Source: Rhizobium leucaenae USDA 9039 (lineage in GTDB: Bacteria; Pseudomonadota; Alphaproteobacteria; Rhizobiales; Rhizobiaceae). From it: a DNA stretch of 64,000 nucleotides. Numbering within the stretch: the first letter of the stretch is position 1; each line of letters opens with the position of its first letter. The notes under the pieces were generated by a model. It saw nothing but the letters and a program-made list of their open reading frames with translations. It ran no database searches and had not been told where the DNA came from. The DNA lies in contig NZ_AUFB01000002.1 of assembly GCF_000426285.1 (NCBI RefSeq), forward strand, positions 124,001-188,000, in the 5' to 3' direction. The position numbers and the translations under genes were made by a program. This document shows positions 54,180-63,470 of the stretch, one piece after another.

Positions 54180-55451
54180 TCAAGCCTGTTCCCGTTCGAT
54201 GGCGCGCCAGCCAATATCGCTTCGATTGAAACCATTCGGCCATTGCACTTCGGCAGCCAGGGCATAGGCGCGCTTCTGCGCCTCGCTGACCGTCTTGCCG
54301 GTCGCCGTGATGTTCAGCACCCGGCCGCCGGTTGCGACCAGCACGCCATCCTGCAGCGCTGTGCCGGCATGAAACACCTTGGCGCCGTCGCTGTCGGCGG
54401 GCAGGGCAGATATCGGCGTGTTCTTGGCATAGGAGCCGGGATAGCCTTTCGAGGCCATCACCACCGTCAACGCCACGTCGTCGCTCCACTCGGCGCCGAC
54501 CTGATCCAGCGTGCCATTGGCGCACGCGAGAAGCAGCGGCAGCAGGTCGCTCTTCAGCCGCATCATCAGCACCTGGCACTCCGGATCGCCGAAGCGGACA
54601 TTGTATTCGATCAGTTCCGGCCCTTTGGCGGTGATCATCAGCCCGGCGAAGAAGACGCCGGAGAAGGGATGGCCGCTTTCCGCCATGCCGCGGATTGTCG
54701 GTTCGATGATTTCCTTCATCGTGCGCTCGACCATGTCAGCCGTCATGACCGGAGCCGGGGAATAGGCGCCCATGCCGCCGGTATTCGGCCCGGTATCGCC
54801 GTCACCGACGCGCTTGTGGTCCTGGGCGGTGGCGAGAGCCAGCGCATGCGTGCCATCGCAAAGGCAGAAGAAGCTCGCCTCCTCGCCATCAAGATAGGCT
54901 TCGATAACGACCTCGGCGCCGGCTGCGCCAAATGCGCCTTCGAAGCAGTCATCGATGGCGGCAAGCGCTTCATCGACCGTCATGGCGACGGTGACGCCTT
55001 TGCCGGCGGCAAGCCCATCGGCCTTGACGACGATCGGCGCGCCCTGCGCACGAATGTAGGCTTTTGCTTTCGGCGCATTGTTGAAACGCTGATAGGCGCC
55101 AGTCGGGATATCGTAGCGGGCGCAGATATCCTTGGTGAACCCTTTGGAGCCTTCCAACTGCGCGGCCCCGGCCGAAGGCCCGAACACGGCAATGCCCTCG
55201 GCGCGCAAGCGGTCGGCAAGCCCGGCGACCAGCGGCGCTTCCGGGCCGACGACGACGAAGTCGATGGCCTTTTCCTTGCAGAAGGCAATAATCGCGCCAT
55301 GATCTTCGATATCGATGGTGGCAAGGGTCGCATGTTCGGCAATGCCGGGATTGCCGGGCGCGGCGTAGAATTCCGTCATCAGCGGCGATTGCGCCAGCTT
55401 CCAGGCCAGTGCATGCTCGCGTCCGCCCGATCCGATCAACAGAACTTTCAT
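54180..55451 (-). CDS. purD: Phosphoribosylamine-glycine ligase
   Basis: PurD joins glycine to 5-phosphoribosylamine in purine synthesis. The 423-residue ATP-grasp enzyme starts [20 protein letters not shown], then [34 protein letters not shown] (ATP-binding Lys), [13 protein letters not shown] and [12 protein letters not shown] (metal-binding Glu and Asn). Length is normal. A repeat copy lies 16 bases upstream of its start, between it and the divergent tex gene. Confidence 0.97.
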   Translation of the reverse strand: MKVLLIGSGGREHALAWKLAQSPLMTEFYAAPGNPGIAEHATLATIDIEDHGAIIAFCKEKAIDFVVVGPEAPLVAGLADRLRAEGIAVFGPSAGAAQLEGSKGFTKDICARYDIPTGAYQRFNNAPKAKAYIRAQGAPIVVKADGLAAGKGVTVAMTVDEALAAIDDCFEGAFGAAGAEVVIEAYLDGEEASFFCLCDGTHALALATAQDHKRVGDGDTGPNTGGMGAYSPAPVMTADMVERTMKEIIEPTIRGMAESGHPFSGVFFAGLMITAKGPELIEYNVRFGDPECQVLMMRLKSDLLPLLLACANGTLDQVGAEWSDDVALTVVMASKGYPGSYAKNTPISALPADSDGAKVFHAGTALQDGVLVATGGRVLNITATGKTVSEAQKRAYALAAEVQWPNGFNRSDIGWRAIEREQA

Positions 55452-55467
55452 GGCTTGCCCTTTTCTA

Positions 55468-55560
55468 AAGCAATTCCAGGAAAAGTGCGTAGCGGTTTTC
55501 CGTCCGGAATTGCGTGAAAACAGCAGTTCAGCGAATCCGTGAAGCGCGGAACTGCTCTAA
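55468..55560. repeat. Rhizobial intergenic repeat, copy 3 of 3
   Basis: TAAAGCAATTCCAGG, GTGCGTAGCGGTTTTCCGTC, GGAATTGCG, ATCCGTGAA and GGAACTGCTCT appear in the same order as in the copies at 144 and 31163. It fills the first half of the gap between divergent purD and tex, so the two promoters must lie around or within it. Confidence 0.8.
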
Positions 55561-55692
55561 CGTCCTTTGCGCGGTTAAGGGCCGTTGAACCAAAGGTCAA
55601 GCGGCAAATCCTGTGGAGGCTCAGGCTACAACATTGCCACGCCTTTTTGTGGCACTATGGTCCCCGCACTTCTATCAAGTTCAGAGAATCAT

Positions 55693-58002
55693 ATGGCCGC
55701 CGATATTCGCTCCCTTGCCTCAACCATCGCCACCGAGATCAATTCGCGTCCGGATCAGGCCAAGGCCGCGATCGAGCTTCTCGACGAAGGCGCGACGGTG
55801 CCGTTCATCGCCCGCTATCGCAAAGAGGTGACCGGCGGTCTCGATGACGGCCAGTTGCGTACGCTGGCGGAACGCCTCGTCTATCTGCGCGAGCTGGAAG
55901 CCCGCCGTGCTGCCATCGTCGAGTCGATCACCGGCCAGGGCAAGATGACCGATGAGCTGATGCGCAAGATCGCGGTGGTCGCGACTAAGGCCGAGCTGGA
56001 AGATCTTTATCTGCCCTACAAGCCGAAGCGTCGCACCCGCGCCGAAATCGCCAGGGAGCGCGGCCTCGGCCCGCTTGCCGATACCATTCTTGCCGATCGC
56101 TCCAGAGAGCCGGCCCCCCTTGCCGAGGGTTTCATCACCGCTGACGTGCCCGACGTGAAGACGGCGCTCGAAGGCGCGCGCGATATCATCGCCGAAGGCA
56201 TTGCCGAAAATGCCGATCTGCTCGGCAAGCTGCGCACCTATATGAAAACGAATGCCTTGCTGAAAGCCAGGGTCGTCGACGGCAAGCAGGAGGCGGGGGC
56301 GAAATTCGCCGACTATTTCGAACATCAGGAACGTTGGGCGACTGCTCCCGGTCATCGGGCGCTTGCCATGCTGCGCGGCTGGAATGAGGAAGTGCTGACC
56401 CTGACCATCGAGGTCGACGTCGATGCCGTCTCGCCGAACAAGCCGGTCGAGCGGATGATCGTGACGGCCTACGAGATCGGCACGAGCAAACCCGGGGACC
56501 GCTGGTTGATGGAGGTGGCAAGCTGGACTTGGCGGGTCAAGCTCTCCATGTCCCTGTCGCTCGACCTGATGCGAGAGCTACGCGAACGCGCCGAAGAGGA
56601 GGCTATCCACGTCTTCGCCCGCAATCTGAAGGATCTTTTGCTTGCGGCACCGGCCGGATCGCGGGCGACGATGGGGCTCGATCCGGGCATCCGCACTGGC
56701 GTCAAAGTTGCCGTGGTCGACGGCACCGGCAAGTTGCTGGAGACGACGACGGTCTATCCTTTCCCGCCGAAAAACGACGTACGCGGCACGCAGGCGACGT
56801 TGGCAGCGCTTGTGCGCAAGCACCAGGTCGAGCTGATCTCCATCGGCAACGGCACGGGCAGCCGCGAGACGGAAAAGCTGGTGGCCGATATGCTGGCTGA
56901 CCTGCCGGCGCCGAAACCGACCAAGGTGATTGTTTCCGAGGCAGGCGCATCCGTCTATTCGGCTTCGGAAACGGCGGCGCTGGAGTTCCCCGGTCTCGAC
57001 GTATCGCTGCGCGGCGCCGTCTCTATTGCCCGTCGTCTGCAGGATCCGCTGGCAGAACTCGTGAAGATCGAGCCGAAGTCGATCGGCGTCGGCCAATACC
57101 AGCACGATGTCGACCAGCAGAAGCTGTCACGCTCGCTCGATGCCGTCGTGGAAGATGCGGTGAACGCGGTCGGCGTCGATCTCAACACAGCGTCGGCGCC
57201 GCTGCTTGCGCGCGTCTCCGGCCTAGGCCCGTCCATTGCCGATGCGATCGTCAAGCATCGCGACGGCGAGGGGCGCTTCGAGACCCGCCGTGACCTCCTG
57301 AAGGTCGCCCGTCTTGGCCAGCGCACCTTCGAGCAATGCGCCGGCTTCCTGCGCATTCCGGATGGCAAGGAGCCGCTCGATGCCTCATCGGTGCATCCGG
57401 AAGCCTATGGTGTGGCCAAGCGGATCGTGGCGGCCTGCGGCCGTGATCTGCGCAGCCTGATGGGAGATGCTGCCGTGCTGAAGGCGGTCGATCCCCGCCA
57501 GTTCATCGACGAAAAATTCGGTCTGCCGACGGTGCGTGACATCCTCGCAGAACTGGAAAAGCCTGGTCGCGATCCGCGCCCGAGCTTCAACACTGCCACC
57601 TTCGCCGAAGGGGTCAACGAGATTGGCGATCTCAAGCCCGGCATGCTGCTGGAGGGCACGGTGACCAACGTCGCGGCTTTCGGCGCCTTCGTGGATATCG
57701 GCGTCCACCAGGATGGCCTCGTCCACGTCTCGCAGCTCGCCGACCGCTTCGTGAAGGACCCGCATGAGGTGGTCAAGGCCGGCGACGTCGTGAAGGTGAA
57801 AGTTGTGGAGGTTGACGTCAAACGCAAGCGAATCGGTCTTTCCATGCGCAAAGATGGCAGTGCCGTAGCAGCGACGCCTGGACAGCAATCGCGCGAAAAA
57901 ACTGGCGGGCACAACGCTGGCGGTAGGCGTGACAGCGGCCCGAAACTGGAGCAGCAGGGCAGCTTCGGCGCCGCTCTGGCGGATGCACTTAAGCGAAAAT
58001 AA
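55693..58002 (+). CDS. tex: Tex-like transcription accessory / RNA-binding protein
   Basis: The 769-residue protein follows the Tex layout: an N-terminal helical domain ([40 protein letters not shown]) and a YqgF/RNase H-like domain (about 320-450, with [16 protein letters not shown]). Helix-hairpin-helix units follow (about 490-570), and a C-terminal S1 domain (about 645-715: [20 protein letters not shown]). Tex proteins bind nucleic acid and affect transcription. The start at 55693 is the family start; an in-frame extension upstream has no family features. It is divergent from purD. Confidence 0.95.
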   Translation: MAADIRSLASTIATEINSRPDQAKAAIELLDEGATVPFIARYRKEVTGGLDDGQLRTLAERLVYLRELEARRAAIVESITGQGKMTDELMRKIAVVATKAELEDLYLPYKPKRRTRAEIARERGLGPLADTILADRSREPAPLAEGFITADVPDVKTALEGARDIIAEGIAENADLLGKLRTYMKTNALLKARVVDGKQEAGAKFADYFEHQERWATAPGHRALAMLRGWNEEVLTLTIEVDVDAVSPNKPVERMIVTAYEIGTSKPGDRWLMEVASWTWRVKLSMSLSLDLMRELRERAEEEAIHVFARNLKDLLLAAPAGSRATMGLDPGIRTGVKVAVVDGTGKLLETTTVYPFPPKNDVRGTQATLAALVRKHQVELISIGNGTGSRETEKLVADMLADLPAPKPTKVIVSEAGASVYSASETAALEFPGLDVSLRGAVSIARRLQDPLAELVKIEPKSIGVGQYQHDVDQQKLSRSLDAVVEDAVNAVGVDLNTASAPLLARVSGLGPSIADAIVKHRDGEGRFETRRDLLKVARLGQRTFEQCAGFLRIPDGKEPLDASSVHPEAYGVAKRIVAACGRDLRSLMGDAAVLKAVDPRQFIDEKFGLPTVRDILAELEKPGRDPRPSFNTATFAEGVNEIGDLKPGMLLEGTVTNVAAFGAFVDIGVHQDGLVHVSQLADRFVKDPHEVVKAGDVVKVKVVEVDVKRKRIGLSMRKDGSAVAATPGQQSREKTGGHNAGGRRDSGPKLEQQGSFGAALADALKRK

Positions 58003-58038
58003 TGACTTAGCGAGACTCAGTGCAAGAATGTCACACTC

Positions 58039-58053
58039 TGGCAGAGTTGTTGC
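58039..58053 (+). promoter_or_regulatory. Possible sigma-54 promoter upstream of cfa
   Basis: TGGCAGAGTTGTTGC keeps the GG (58040-58041) and GC (58052-58053) dinucleotides 10 bases apart and matches TGGCA and TTGC of the RpoN consensus. It lies about 95 bases before the cfa start codon. A single match of this strength could be chance. Confidence 0.4.
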
Positions 58054-58147
58054 CGGAGTGCCAATCAGTGCGAAAAGGTGTGCTTGCCACAATGCTATGA
58101 GGCGCTAAAGTCAGCCTCAATGTCATGTCATCATATGCGAGGCGTCC

Positions 58148-59407
58148 ATGGCGTCGGCACTCTTCTCGATTGTCAAAAAAATCGTCCGTAAAGGCTCTCT
58201 GAAACTTACACTCGCGTCTGGCGAGACGCACATGATCGGCGATGGGTCCGGCGAAACGGTTGCCGTCCGCGTCGCTGACCAACAGGCGGAGGACGCGATT
58301 GGGCGCGATCCGACCCTGAAGCTCGGCGAAATGTACATGGAGGGGCGCTTCATTCTGGAGCAAGGGGATATCTATGAATTCCTCTCGCTTGTGAAGCAGA
58401 ACACCACCAACGAGATCTTTGACCTGCGCATGGCGGCGCTCCTGATCGGCCGCATCGCCTGGCAGCAGATCAAGAGCCGCTCGCCGATCAACCGCAACAG
58501 ATACAATGTTGCGCATCACTATGATCTGTCGGCCAAGCTGTTCGATCTCTTCCTCGATGAGGACTGGCAATATTCCTGCGCCTATTTCGTCCCACCCGGC
58601 ATCAGCCTGGACGAGGCACAACTGGCCAAGAAGCGCCATATTGCCGCCAAGCTCCTGGTCGAGCCAGGCCAGCGCGTTCTCGAGATCGGTTCCGGTTGGG
58701 GCGGCATGGGCATGTACCTTGCCGAAGCCAATCCCGGCCTCGATTTTACCGGCATTACGCTGAGCGAAGAGCAGCTTAAAGTTTCGCGCGATCGCGCCGC
58801 CAAGCGTGGGCTGTCCGACCGCATGCGCTTCGAGCTTCAGGACTATCGTTACCTGACCGGCAGGAAGTTCGACCGCATCGTCTCGGTCGGCATGTTCGAG
58901 CATGTCGGCATCGGCAACTATGGCAAGTTCTTCGGCAAGGTCTTCGAATTGCTCGATGATAACGGCGTCATGGTGCTGCACTCCATCGCCCGTCCGAAGC
59001 CGAGCTTCGCCACGAACGCCTTCATCGAGAAATATATTTTCCCCGGCGGCTACATTCCCTCGGTCGGGGAGGCCTTGGCGCCGCTGGAAAAGGCGGGGCT
59101 CATGGTCAAGGATGTCGAAATCCTGCCGATGCATTATGCCCATACGCTGCGGCACTGGCGCAATCGTTTCGTGGCGCGCAAGGCCGAGGCCGTCGCGCTC
59201 TACGACGAGAAGTTCTTCCGCATGTGGGAGTTCTATCTGGCCGGCTCGGAAATGGGCTTCCGCTGGGATGAACTCTTCATCATGCAGATCCAGATTGCCA
59301 AGAACCAGTTCGCTGTTCCCGACAACCGCAATTACATCGCCGAGCGGGAAGCAAAGCTCAGAGAATTCGAGGCAAACCGCGCGCCGCTGGAAAAGGTGAC
59401 GTTCTAA
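58148..59407 (+). CDS. cfa: Cyclopropane-fatty-acyl-phospholipid synthase family protein
   Basis: Cfa transfers a methylene group from SAM to unsaturated fatty acids in membrane phospholipids. The 419-residue protein has an N-terminal lipid-binding domain (about 1-120, ending in NRNRYNVAHHYDLSAKLFDL). The methyltransferase core has VLEIGSGWGGMGMYLAEA (SAM), DYRYLTGRKFDRIVSVGMFE with the catalytic-site Glu, and IFPGGYIPS. Cyclopropane lipids increase in stationary phase or acid in rhizobia. A terminator follows. A second cfa copy elsewhere is common but cannot be seen here. Confidence 0.94.
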   Translation: MASALFSIVKKIVRKGSLKLTLASGETHMIGDGSGETVAVRVADQQAEDAIGRDPTLKLGEMYMEGRFILEQGDIYEFLSLVKQNTTNEIFDLRMAALLIGRIAWQQIKSRSPINRNRYNVAHHYDLSAKLFDLFLDEDWQYSCAYFVPPGISLDEAQLAKKRHIAAKLLVEPGQRVLEIGSGWGGMGMYLAEANPGLDFTGITLSEEQLKVSRDRAAKRGLSDRMRFELQDYRYLTGRKFDRIVSVGMFEHVGIGNYGKFFGKVFELLDDNGVMVLHSIARPKPSFATNAFIEKYIFPGGYIPSVGEALAPLEKAGLMVKDVEILPMHYAHTLRHWRNRFVARKAEAVALYDEKFFRMWEFYLAGSEMGFRWDELFIMQIQIAKNQFAVPDNRNYIAEREAKLREFEANRAPLEKVTF

Positions 59408-59430
59408 CCTTTGCGGCAGTATCGGGATTG

Positions 59431-59465
59431 CGCCGGGCCACGGGATTCCGTAGGCCCGGCGTTTT
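59431..59465 (+). terminator. Rho-independent terminator after cfa
   Basis: CGCCGGGCC and GGCCCGGCG form a perfect 9-base stem around a 12-base loop, followed by TTTTGATTTTG, about 25 bases after the cfa stop. Confidence 0.88.
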
Positions 59466-59500
59466 GATTTTGACCCTGCCGGACAGCGACGGTGTCCATG

Positions 59501-59932
59501 TTATTTGACCACTTGGACCGTCAAATTTTCGTCGCTGACTTTGCTTGCATATAAAACGGTCATGCGCAGACTGAACTGATCCGTGCCGGTGAAGCCGGGA
59601 TCGGACGTGTAATATACCGTCGTTCCCTCGACCGGCTTGCCGCTGCAGACGTAAGCGTCGCTGTCCTTGTCGTATTTCACGCGAACCGGGCCATGTTCGA
59701 AAGTAACCTTGCCATGGCTGGGTTGCTTGATGATCCCGGTATAGGGGTAGGAGTTGAACGTACAATCCCGCTTCACGGAAGCGGCCATGCCAAGTGCCGT
59801 CTTTTTGCCGGAGACTACTCTGTGGGAATATTGGTTTTGTTTGGTGCCATCCAGCGGCGTGCCGACACAGCCTGAAAGCGTCGTGCCGATACCAATAAAC
59901 ATGCTGAGCGAAATCAAAGATATAGTATTCAT
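59501..59932 (-). CDS. Predicted lipoprotein, unknown function
   Basis: The 143-residue protein starts with a lipoprotein signal (MNTISLISLSMFIGIGTTLS followed by GC; lipobox LSGC, Cys at residue 22). The mature part looks beta-rich: GIIKQPSHGKVTFEHGP, CSGKPVEGTTVYYTSDPGF, FSLRMTVLY. The pattern recalls Ig-like or cadherin-type domains with a TSDPGFTGTDQF segment typical of such repeats. Two Cys (CTFNSY and VCSGKP) may pair. It is convergent with cfa and monocistronic. No specific role is known. Confidence 0.78.
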   Translation of the reverse strand: MNTISLISLSMFIGIGTTLSGCVGTPLDGTKQNQYSHRVVSGKKTALGMAASVKRDCTFNSYPYTGIIKQPSHGKVTFEHGPVRVKYDKDSDAYVCSGKPVEGTTVYYTSDPGFTGTDQFSLRMTVLYASKVSDENLTVQVVK

Positions 59933-60172
59933 TCCGGCCCTATCCTGAATAATGCCTTGGTAACACCCATGATTGAGTATCCTATGCCGGAATTAAATCA
60001 CCGCGACACATCGGCGCAGGCTCGGATCCCATGAAGTCACCCTCTAAAGTTTCGCCGTTATTCCCCGAAGTCGATCGCGTTTGGTTAAGGGAGCGGTAAC
60101 GCGATCGGGATAATTTGCGGCAACTCGGAGGGCGTGTATGGCCCTTTGTATTGCGTATCATGGAGTTGCATT

Positions 60173-60982
60173 GTGTTTGCGAAATCGCGTCTGTTTTTCA
60201 CCCTCGGCCTGTTTTCCGCCTCGGCGGGCGTCGCTTTTGCCGGAGACGGTCAGCATTTCTGGTCGGGTGATTGGTATCTAAGCGTCGGTGCGGCCGGTTT
60301 CACGGCGCCGAAGTTCGAAGGCAGCAAACACAACAAGCTGCAATGGTCGCCGCTGATTTCCGTCGGTAAGCAAGGCCCAGGCCCGCGTTTTTCCTCGCGC
60401 AACGACAATCCCTCTTTCGCGTTCATCGACAATGACGGTATCCGGGCCGGTATTGTCGGCAAATTCGTGCCGAGCCGGGATTCCAGCGACGGTCACGAGT
60501 TGAAAGGTCTGAAGAAGGTCAAGTGGGGCGCCGAAGCAGGCGGCTTCGTCGAAGCCTATCCGACCGATTGGCTGCGCGCCCGCGTCGAAGTCCGCCAGGG
60601 CATCCGTGCCCATAGCGGCATTGTTGCCGACGCCGCCATCGACGCTTTTACCGACATTACGCCGGAACTGCGCCTTTCCGGCGGCCCGCGCATGACGCTC
60701 GCGTCCCCCGATTATTTCGACACCTATTACGGCGTCAACGCCAAGCAGTCCGCGGCGTCCGGTCTTAGCCGCTACAATCCGGGTGGCGGTATAAAGTCCG
60801 TGGGCGCTGGCGGCGCGCTGACCTGGAAGGCGAGCCAGAACTGGACCACGAGCGCCTTCGTCGAATATTCCCGCCTGACAGGCCCGGCCGCAGACAGCAG
60901 CCTCGTGCGCGAGCGCGGCGACCGCAACCAGTTGCTGGTCGGCGTCTCCGCCAGCTACAAGTTCAACTTCACGCTGAACTGA
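60173..60982 (+). CDS. MipA/OmpV family outer membrane protein
   Basis: The 269-residue protein has a signal peptide (FAKSRLFFTLGLFSASAG..AFA, cleavage near residue 23) and an outer-membrane beta-barrel of the MipA/OmpV type: WYLSVGAAGFTAPKFEGS, GVNAKQSAASGL (family hallmark near YYGV), and a terminal strand SASYKFNFTLN. MipA proteins have been linked to peptidoglycan synthesis scaffolding. The GTG at 60173 is preferred because GGAG lies 7 bases before it; the longer frame from 60134 adds a stretch unlike a signal peptide. ubiA starts 62 bases after. Confidence 0.87.
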   Translation: MFAKSRLFFTLGLFSASAGVAFAGDGQHFWSGDWYLSVGAAGFTAPKFEGSKHNKLQWSPLISVGKQGPGPRFSSRNDNPSFAFIDNDGIRAGIVGKFVPSRDSSDGHELKGLKKVKWGAEAGGFVEAYPTDWLRARVEVRQGIRAHSGIVADAAIDAFTDITPELRLSGGPRMTLASPDYFDTYYGVNAKQSAASGLSRYNPGGGIKSVGAGGALTWKASQNWTTSAFVEYSRLTGPAADSSLVRERGDRNQLLVGVSASYKFNFTLN

Positions 60983-61044
60983 AAAGAGCGGGGTGTCAGC
61001 CCCGCCGCTTGACCGCGGCCGCCAGATATCACTACTAGTCGTCT

Positions 61045-62007
61045 ATGCAAAAGACAGGCGACATCAACGGGCGCGTCGCAGACGCGCCCTCCGGCAACTG
61101 GGTTTACCGCATCCTGCCCCCGGCGCTTTGGCCCTATGCGCAGCTCGCGCGCTGGGACAGGCCGATTGGCTGGGAGCTTTTGATGTGGCCATGCTTCTGG
61201 TCGGCCGCTTTGGCGGCCAATGCCGCAGCGGCGGCGGGCCAGGTCTCACCCGGCTTCCTGCTGATCCACCACCTCTTCCTCTATTTCATCGGTGCCGTCG
61301 CCATGCGCGGCGCCGGCTGTACCTATAATGATCTGGTCGATCATGAGATCGACATGGAAGTGGCGCGTACGCGCTCACGTCCGCTACCCTCCGGCCGCGT
61401 GACGCGCTTGCAGGCAAAGATTTTCATAGCGCTGCAGGCGCTGGTCGGCCTTGTGGTCCTGCTGCAGTTCAATTGGTTCACCGTCGTTCTCGGCGTGCTG
61501 TCGCTCGCCATCGTCGCGCTTTATCCCTTTGCAAAGCGCTTTACCGACTGGCCGCAGTTCTTCTTGGGGCTGGCTTTCTCCTGGGGTGCGTTGATGGGCT
61601 GGGCCGGGCTGTTCGGTAGCCTGTCGCTTGCTCCCATCGTGCTCTATGCCGCCGCCATCCTGTGGACGATCGGTTATGACACGATCTATGCCCATCAGGA
61701 CAAGGAGGATGACGAGCTCATCGGCGTCCGCTCTACCGCGCGGCTCTTCGGCGATAAGACGCGTCTCTGGTTGGCCGGTCTCTACGGTGCGACGCTGCTG
61801 CTGATGCTGTTGTCCTTTGCACTGGCCGGAGCAGGGTGGCTCTCCTATGTCGGTCTGATCGTCGCCGGCGGCATGTTCGCCTATCAGATCGCCGTGCTCG
61901 ACATCAACGATGCGCAGCAATGCATGATCCTGTTCAGATCCAACGGCAAGGTCGGCCTCATCATCTTTGCCGGCCTTTTCCTGTCGTTCCTGTTTCTCGT
62001 TCCGTGA
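61045..62007 (+). CDS. ubiA: 4-hydroxybenzoate polyprenyltransferase
   Basis: UbiA attaches the polyprenyl chain to 4-hydroxybenzoate in ubiquinone synthesis at the inner membrane. The 320-residue protein has about nine helices and both Asp-rich motifs: YNDLVDHEIDMEVARTRSRP (motif 1) and YAHQDKEDDELIGVRSTARL (motif 2). The opening WPYAQLARWDRPIGWELLMW is typical. Its prenyl donor would come from the ispB product at 37161. The protein has the normal family length. Confidence 0.96.
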   Translation: MQKTGDINGRVADAPSGNWVYRILPPALWPYAQLARWDRPIGWELLMWPCFWSAALAANAAAAAGQVSPGFLLIHHLFLYFIGAVAMRGAGCTYNDLVDHEIDMEVARTRSRPLPSGRVTRLQAKIFIALQALVGLVVLLQFNWFTVVLGVLSLAIVALYPFAKRFTDWPQFFLGLAFSWGALMGWAGLFGSLSLAPIVLYAAAILWTIGYDTIYAHQDKEDDELIGVRSTARLFGDKTRLWLAGLYGATLLLMLLSFALAGAGWLSYVGLIVAGGMFAYQIAVLDINDAQQCMILFRSNGKVGLIIFAGLFLSFLFLVP

Positions 62008-62046
62008 TGAAAGACGGCTGCATTACAGTTTTGCTATAAGCGATGG

Positions 62047-62511
62047 GTGCTCAGCATGGGATATCGCATCCGATTGGCTCAAGAAGCGGATGTGGAGGCC
62101 ATTAGCGCCGTGATACAGTCCGCCCTTCGCGAAACCAATGCGAAGGATTATTCGCAGGACATAATCTCCCGCGTAGCACAGAATTTCACTCCTGCGGCAG
62201 TGCGAAGACTCTTGGGCAGCCGGATTGTTTGCGTGGCGACGAAAGGCGACAATATCGTCGGCACTGCCAGTCTCGACGGCGCGGTGATCCGCACTGTGTT
62301 CGTATCTCCCTTGATGCAGGGGCAGGGAGTGGGAACCCAACTGATGGCCGAAATAGAATTGATAGCGCGTAGCAAAGGTATCACGACCCTTGTCGTGCCG
62401 TCGTCCGTCACCGCGCAGGCTTTCTATGCCAAGTTGGGCTACCAGGCCGTGAGGGACAACTACCACGAGGCTGAACGGACGATCATTGTGGAGCGTTCGC
62501 TAGAGCAATAG
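62047..62511 (+). CDS. GNAT family N-acetyltransferase
   Basis: The 154-residue acetyltransferase has the acetyl-CoA-binding motif VSPLMQGQGVGTQLMAEIE (Q/RxxGxG/A) and the C-terminal LVVPSSVTAQAFYAKLGYQA. A shorter start at ATG 62056 (MGYRIRLAQ) is also possible, since the upstream GTG lacks a clearly better site. The substrate is unknown. It lies 39 bases after ubiA, in the same direction but on its own. Confidence 0.85.
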   Translation: MLSMGYRIRLAQEADVEAISAVIQSALRETNAKDYSQDIISRVAQNFTPAAVRRLLGSRIVCVATKGDNIVGTASLDGAVIRTVFVSPLMQGQGVGTQLMAEIELIARSKGITTLVVPSSVTAQAFYAKLGYQAVRDNYHEAERTIIVERSLEQ

Positions 62512-62583
62512 CTATATCGGCCGCAAGGCTGAACGCTCTGCGGCCGATCATGGACAATATGCCGAGATTTCGATTCGGGGACT

Positions 62584-63150
62584 TCAGCTCCGCGCGATGA
62601 TCTCGCGGCCTTCGATCTTCATTTTGACGCCGAGCTTGCCGGTCGTGCGGCGCACGAGGAAGCGCGGGCGGCGATTGGCGAAATAGGAGTGACGGCGGCG
62701 GGGCTGGATGTCGCGAGTGGAGACGCCGCCGAGATGTTCTTCCAGCGGACGGGCGACTCCGTCGGCTTCGATCATCATCATCGGAATGCGGAAGGCTTCC
62801 GACCACGAGCGCCAGTCGGCGGCGATGTCGCTCAAATCGTGGGCGACGAGGAGGGGGATGCAGAGGTCGGGATCGTCATGATGCAATTCCAGCGTTACCG
62901 TGACTTCGCCGTCGCCATGGTCGATGGCGCGGGCGGCGACGCCCTTGAAGGCACGCTTCGGCAATGCGACGGACAGCGGCAGACCGCTGGAAGGCAATAT
63001 CTTTCGCAGCACGGCGCCGCGTTCGTCGATCGTGATCGTGACGTCACCCGCGGCACCGCGCATGGCATAGCTGACCTGTTGCGGAAAGCGCGTCGGATCG
63101 AGCCGCAGTGTGGTTCCAGCCCAATCGGGCTTCAGGACGGTATTTGTCAT
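62584..63150 (-). CDS. DUF6101 family protein
   Basis: The 188-residue soluble protein matches DUF6101, a rhizobial family of unknown function. Features are the RGAAGDVTITIDERGAVLRK region, ELHHDDPDLCIPLLVAHDLS, SWSEAFRIPMMMIEADG and a very basic C-terminal stretch (RRRHSYFANRRPRFLVRRTT). The basic tail could contact nucleic acid or phospholipid, but this is only an impression. It is convergent with the acetyltransferase gene. Confidence 0.8.
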   Translation of the reverse strand: MTNTVLKPDWAGTTLRLDPTRFPQQVSYAMRGAAGDVTITIDERGAVLRKILPSSGLPLSVALPKRAFKGVAARAIDHGDGEVTVTLELHHDDPDLCIPLLVAHDLSDIAADWRSWSEAFRIPMMMIEADGVARPLEEHLGGVSTRDIQPRRRHSYFANRRPRFLVRRTTGKLGVKMKIEGREIIARS

Positions 63151-63470
63151 CTAATCTCTACCCTTGTTTTACCTGAGAGCCGGTTTTCCGGTCTTCTACG
63201 GAGAACTTCATGTCCTCTCGTTGGGTGCAGATTAGGCGGGGCCCCTTCCAGACAGCTTAAAAATCGGGGTTAAGAAAACTTTGCGTCCTCAAATGGTTAG
63301 CGAAATCGAATGCATCAGGGTTTCCATAAAGTGAATGCATCGCCGGGCGCCAATTGTCCCGATCTGACGCAGGCGGCGGAGGAAGTATTGTAAGTCTCAG
63401 GTAAGGTTTATCTGCGATGCTGCTGGCAGATTCGCCTGCATATATTAGAGACTTATTGGGGCTCACGCTG
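63151..63470. other. Gene-free stretch before the DUF1217 gene
   Basis: These 320 bases separate two divergent genes. GAATGCATC occurs twice, about 20 bases apart (near 63308 and 63332). No repeat copy of the other kinds, no terminator and no credible small gene is seen. An AT-rich region before 63471 probably holds the flagellar-type promoter. Confidence 0.45.
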
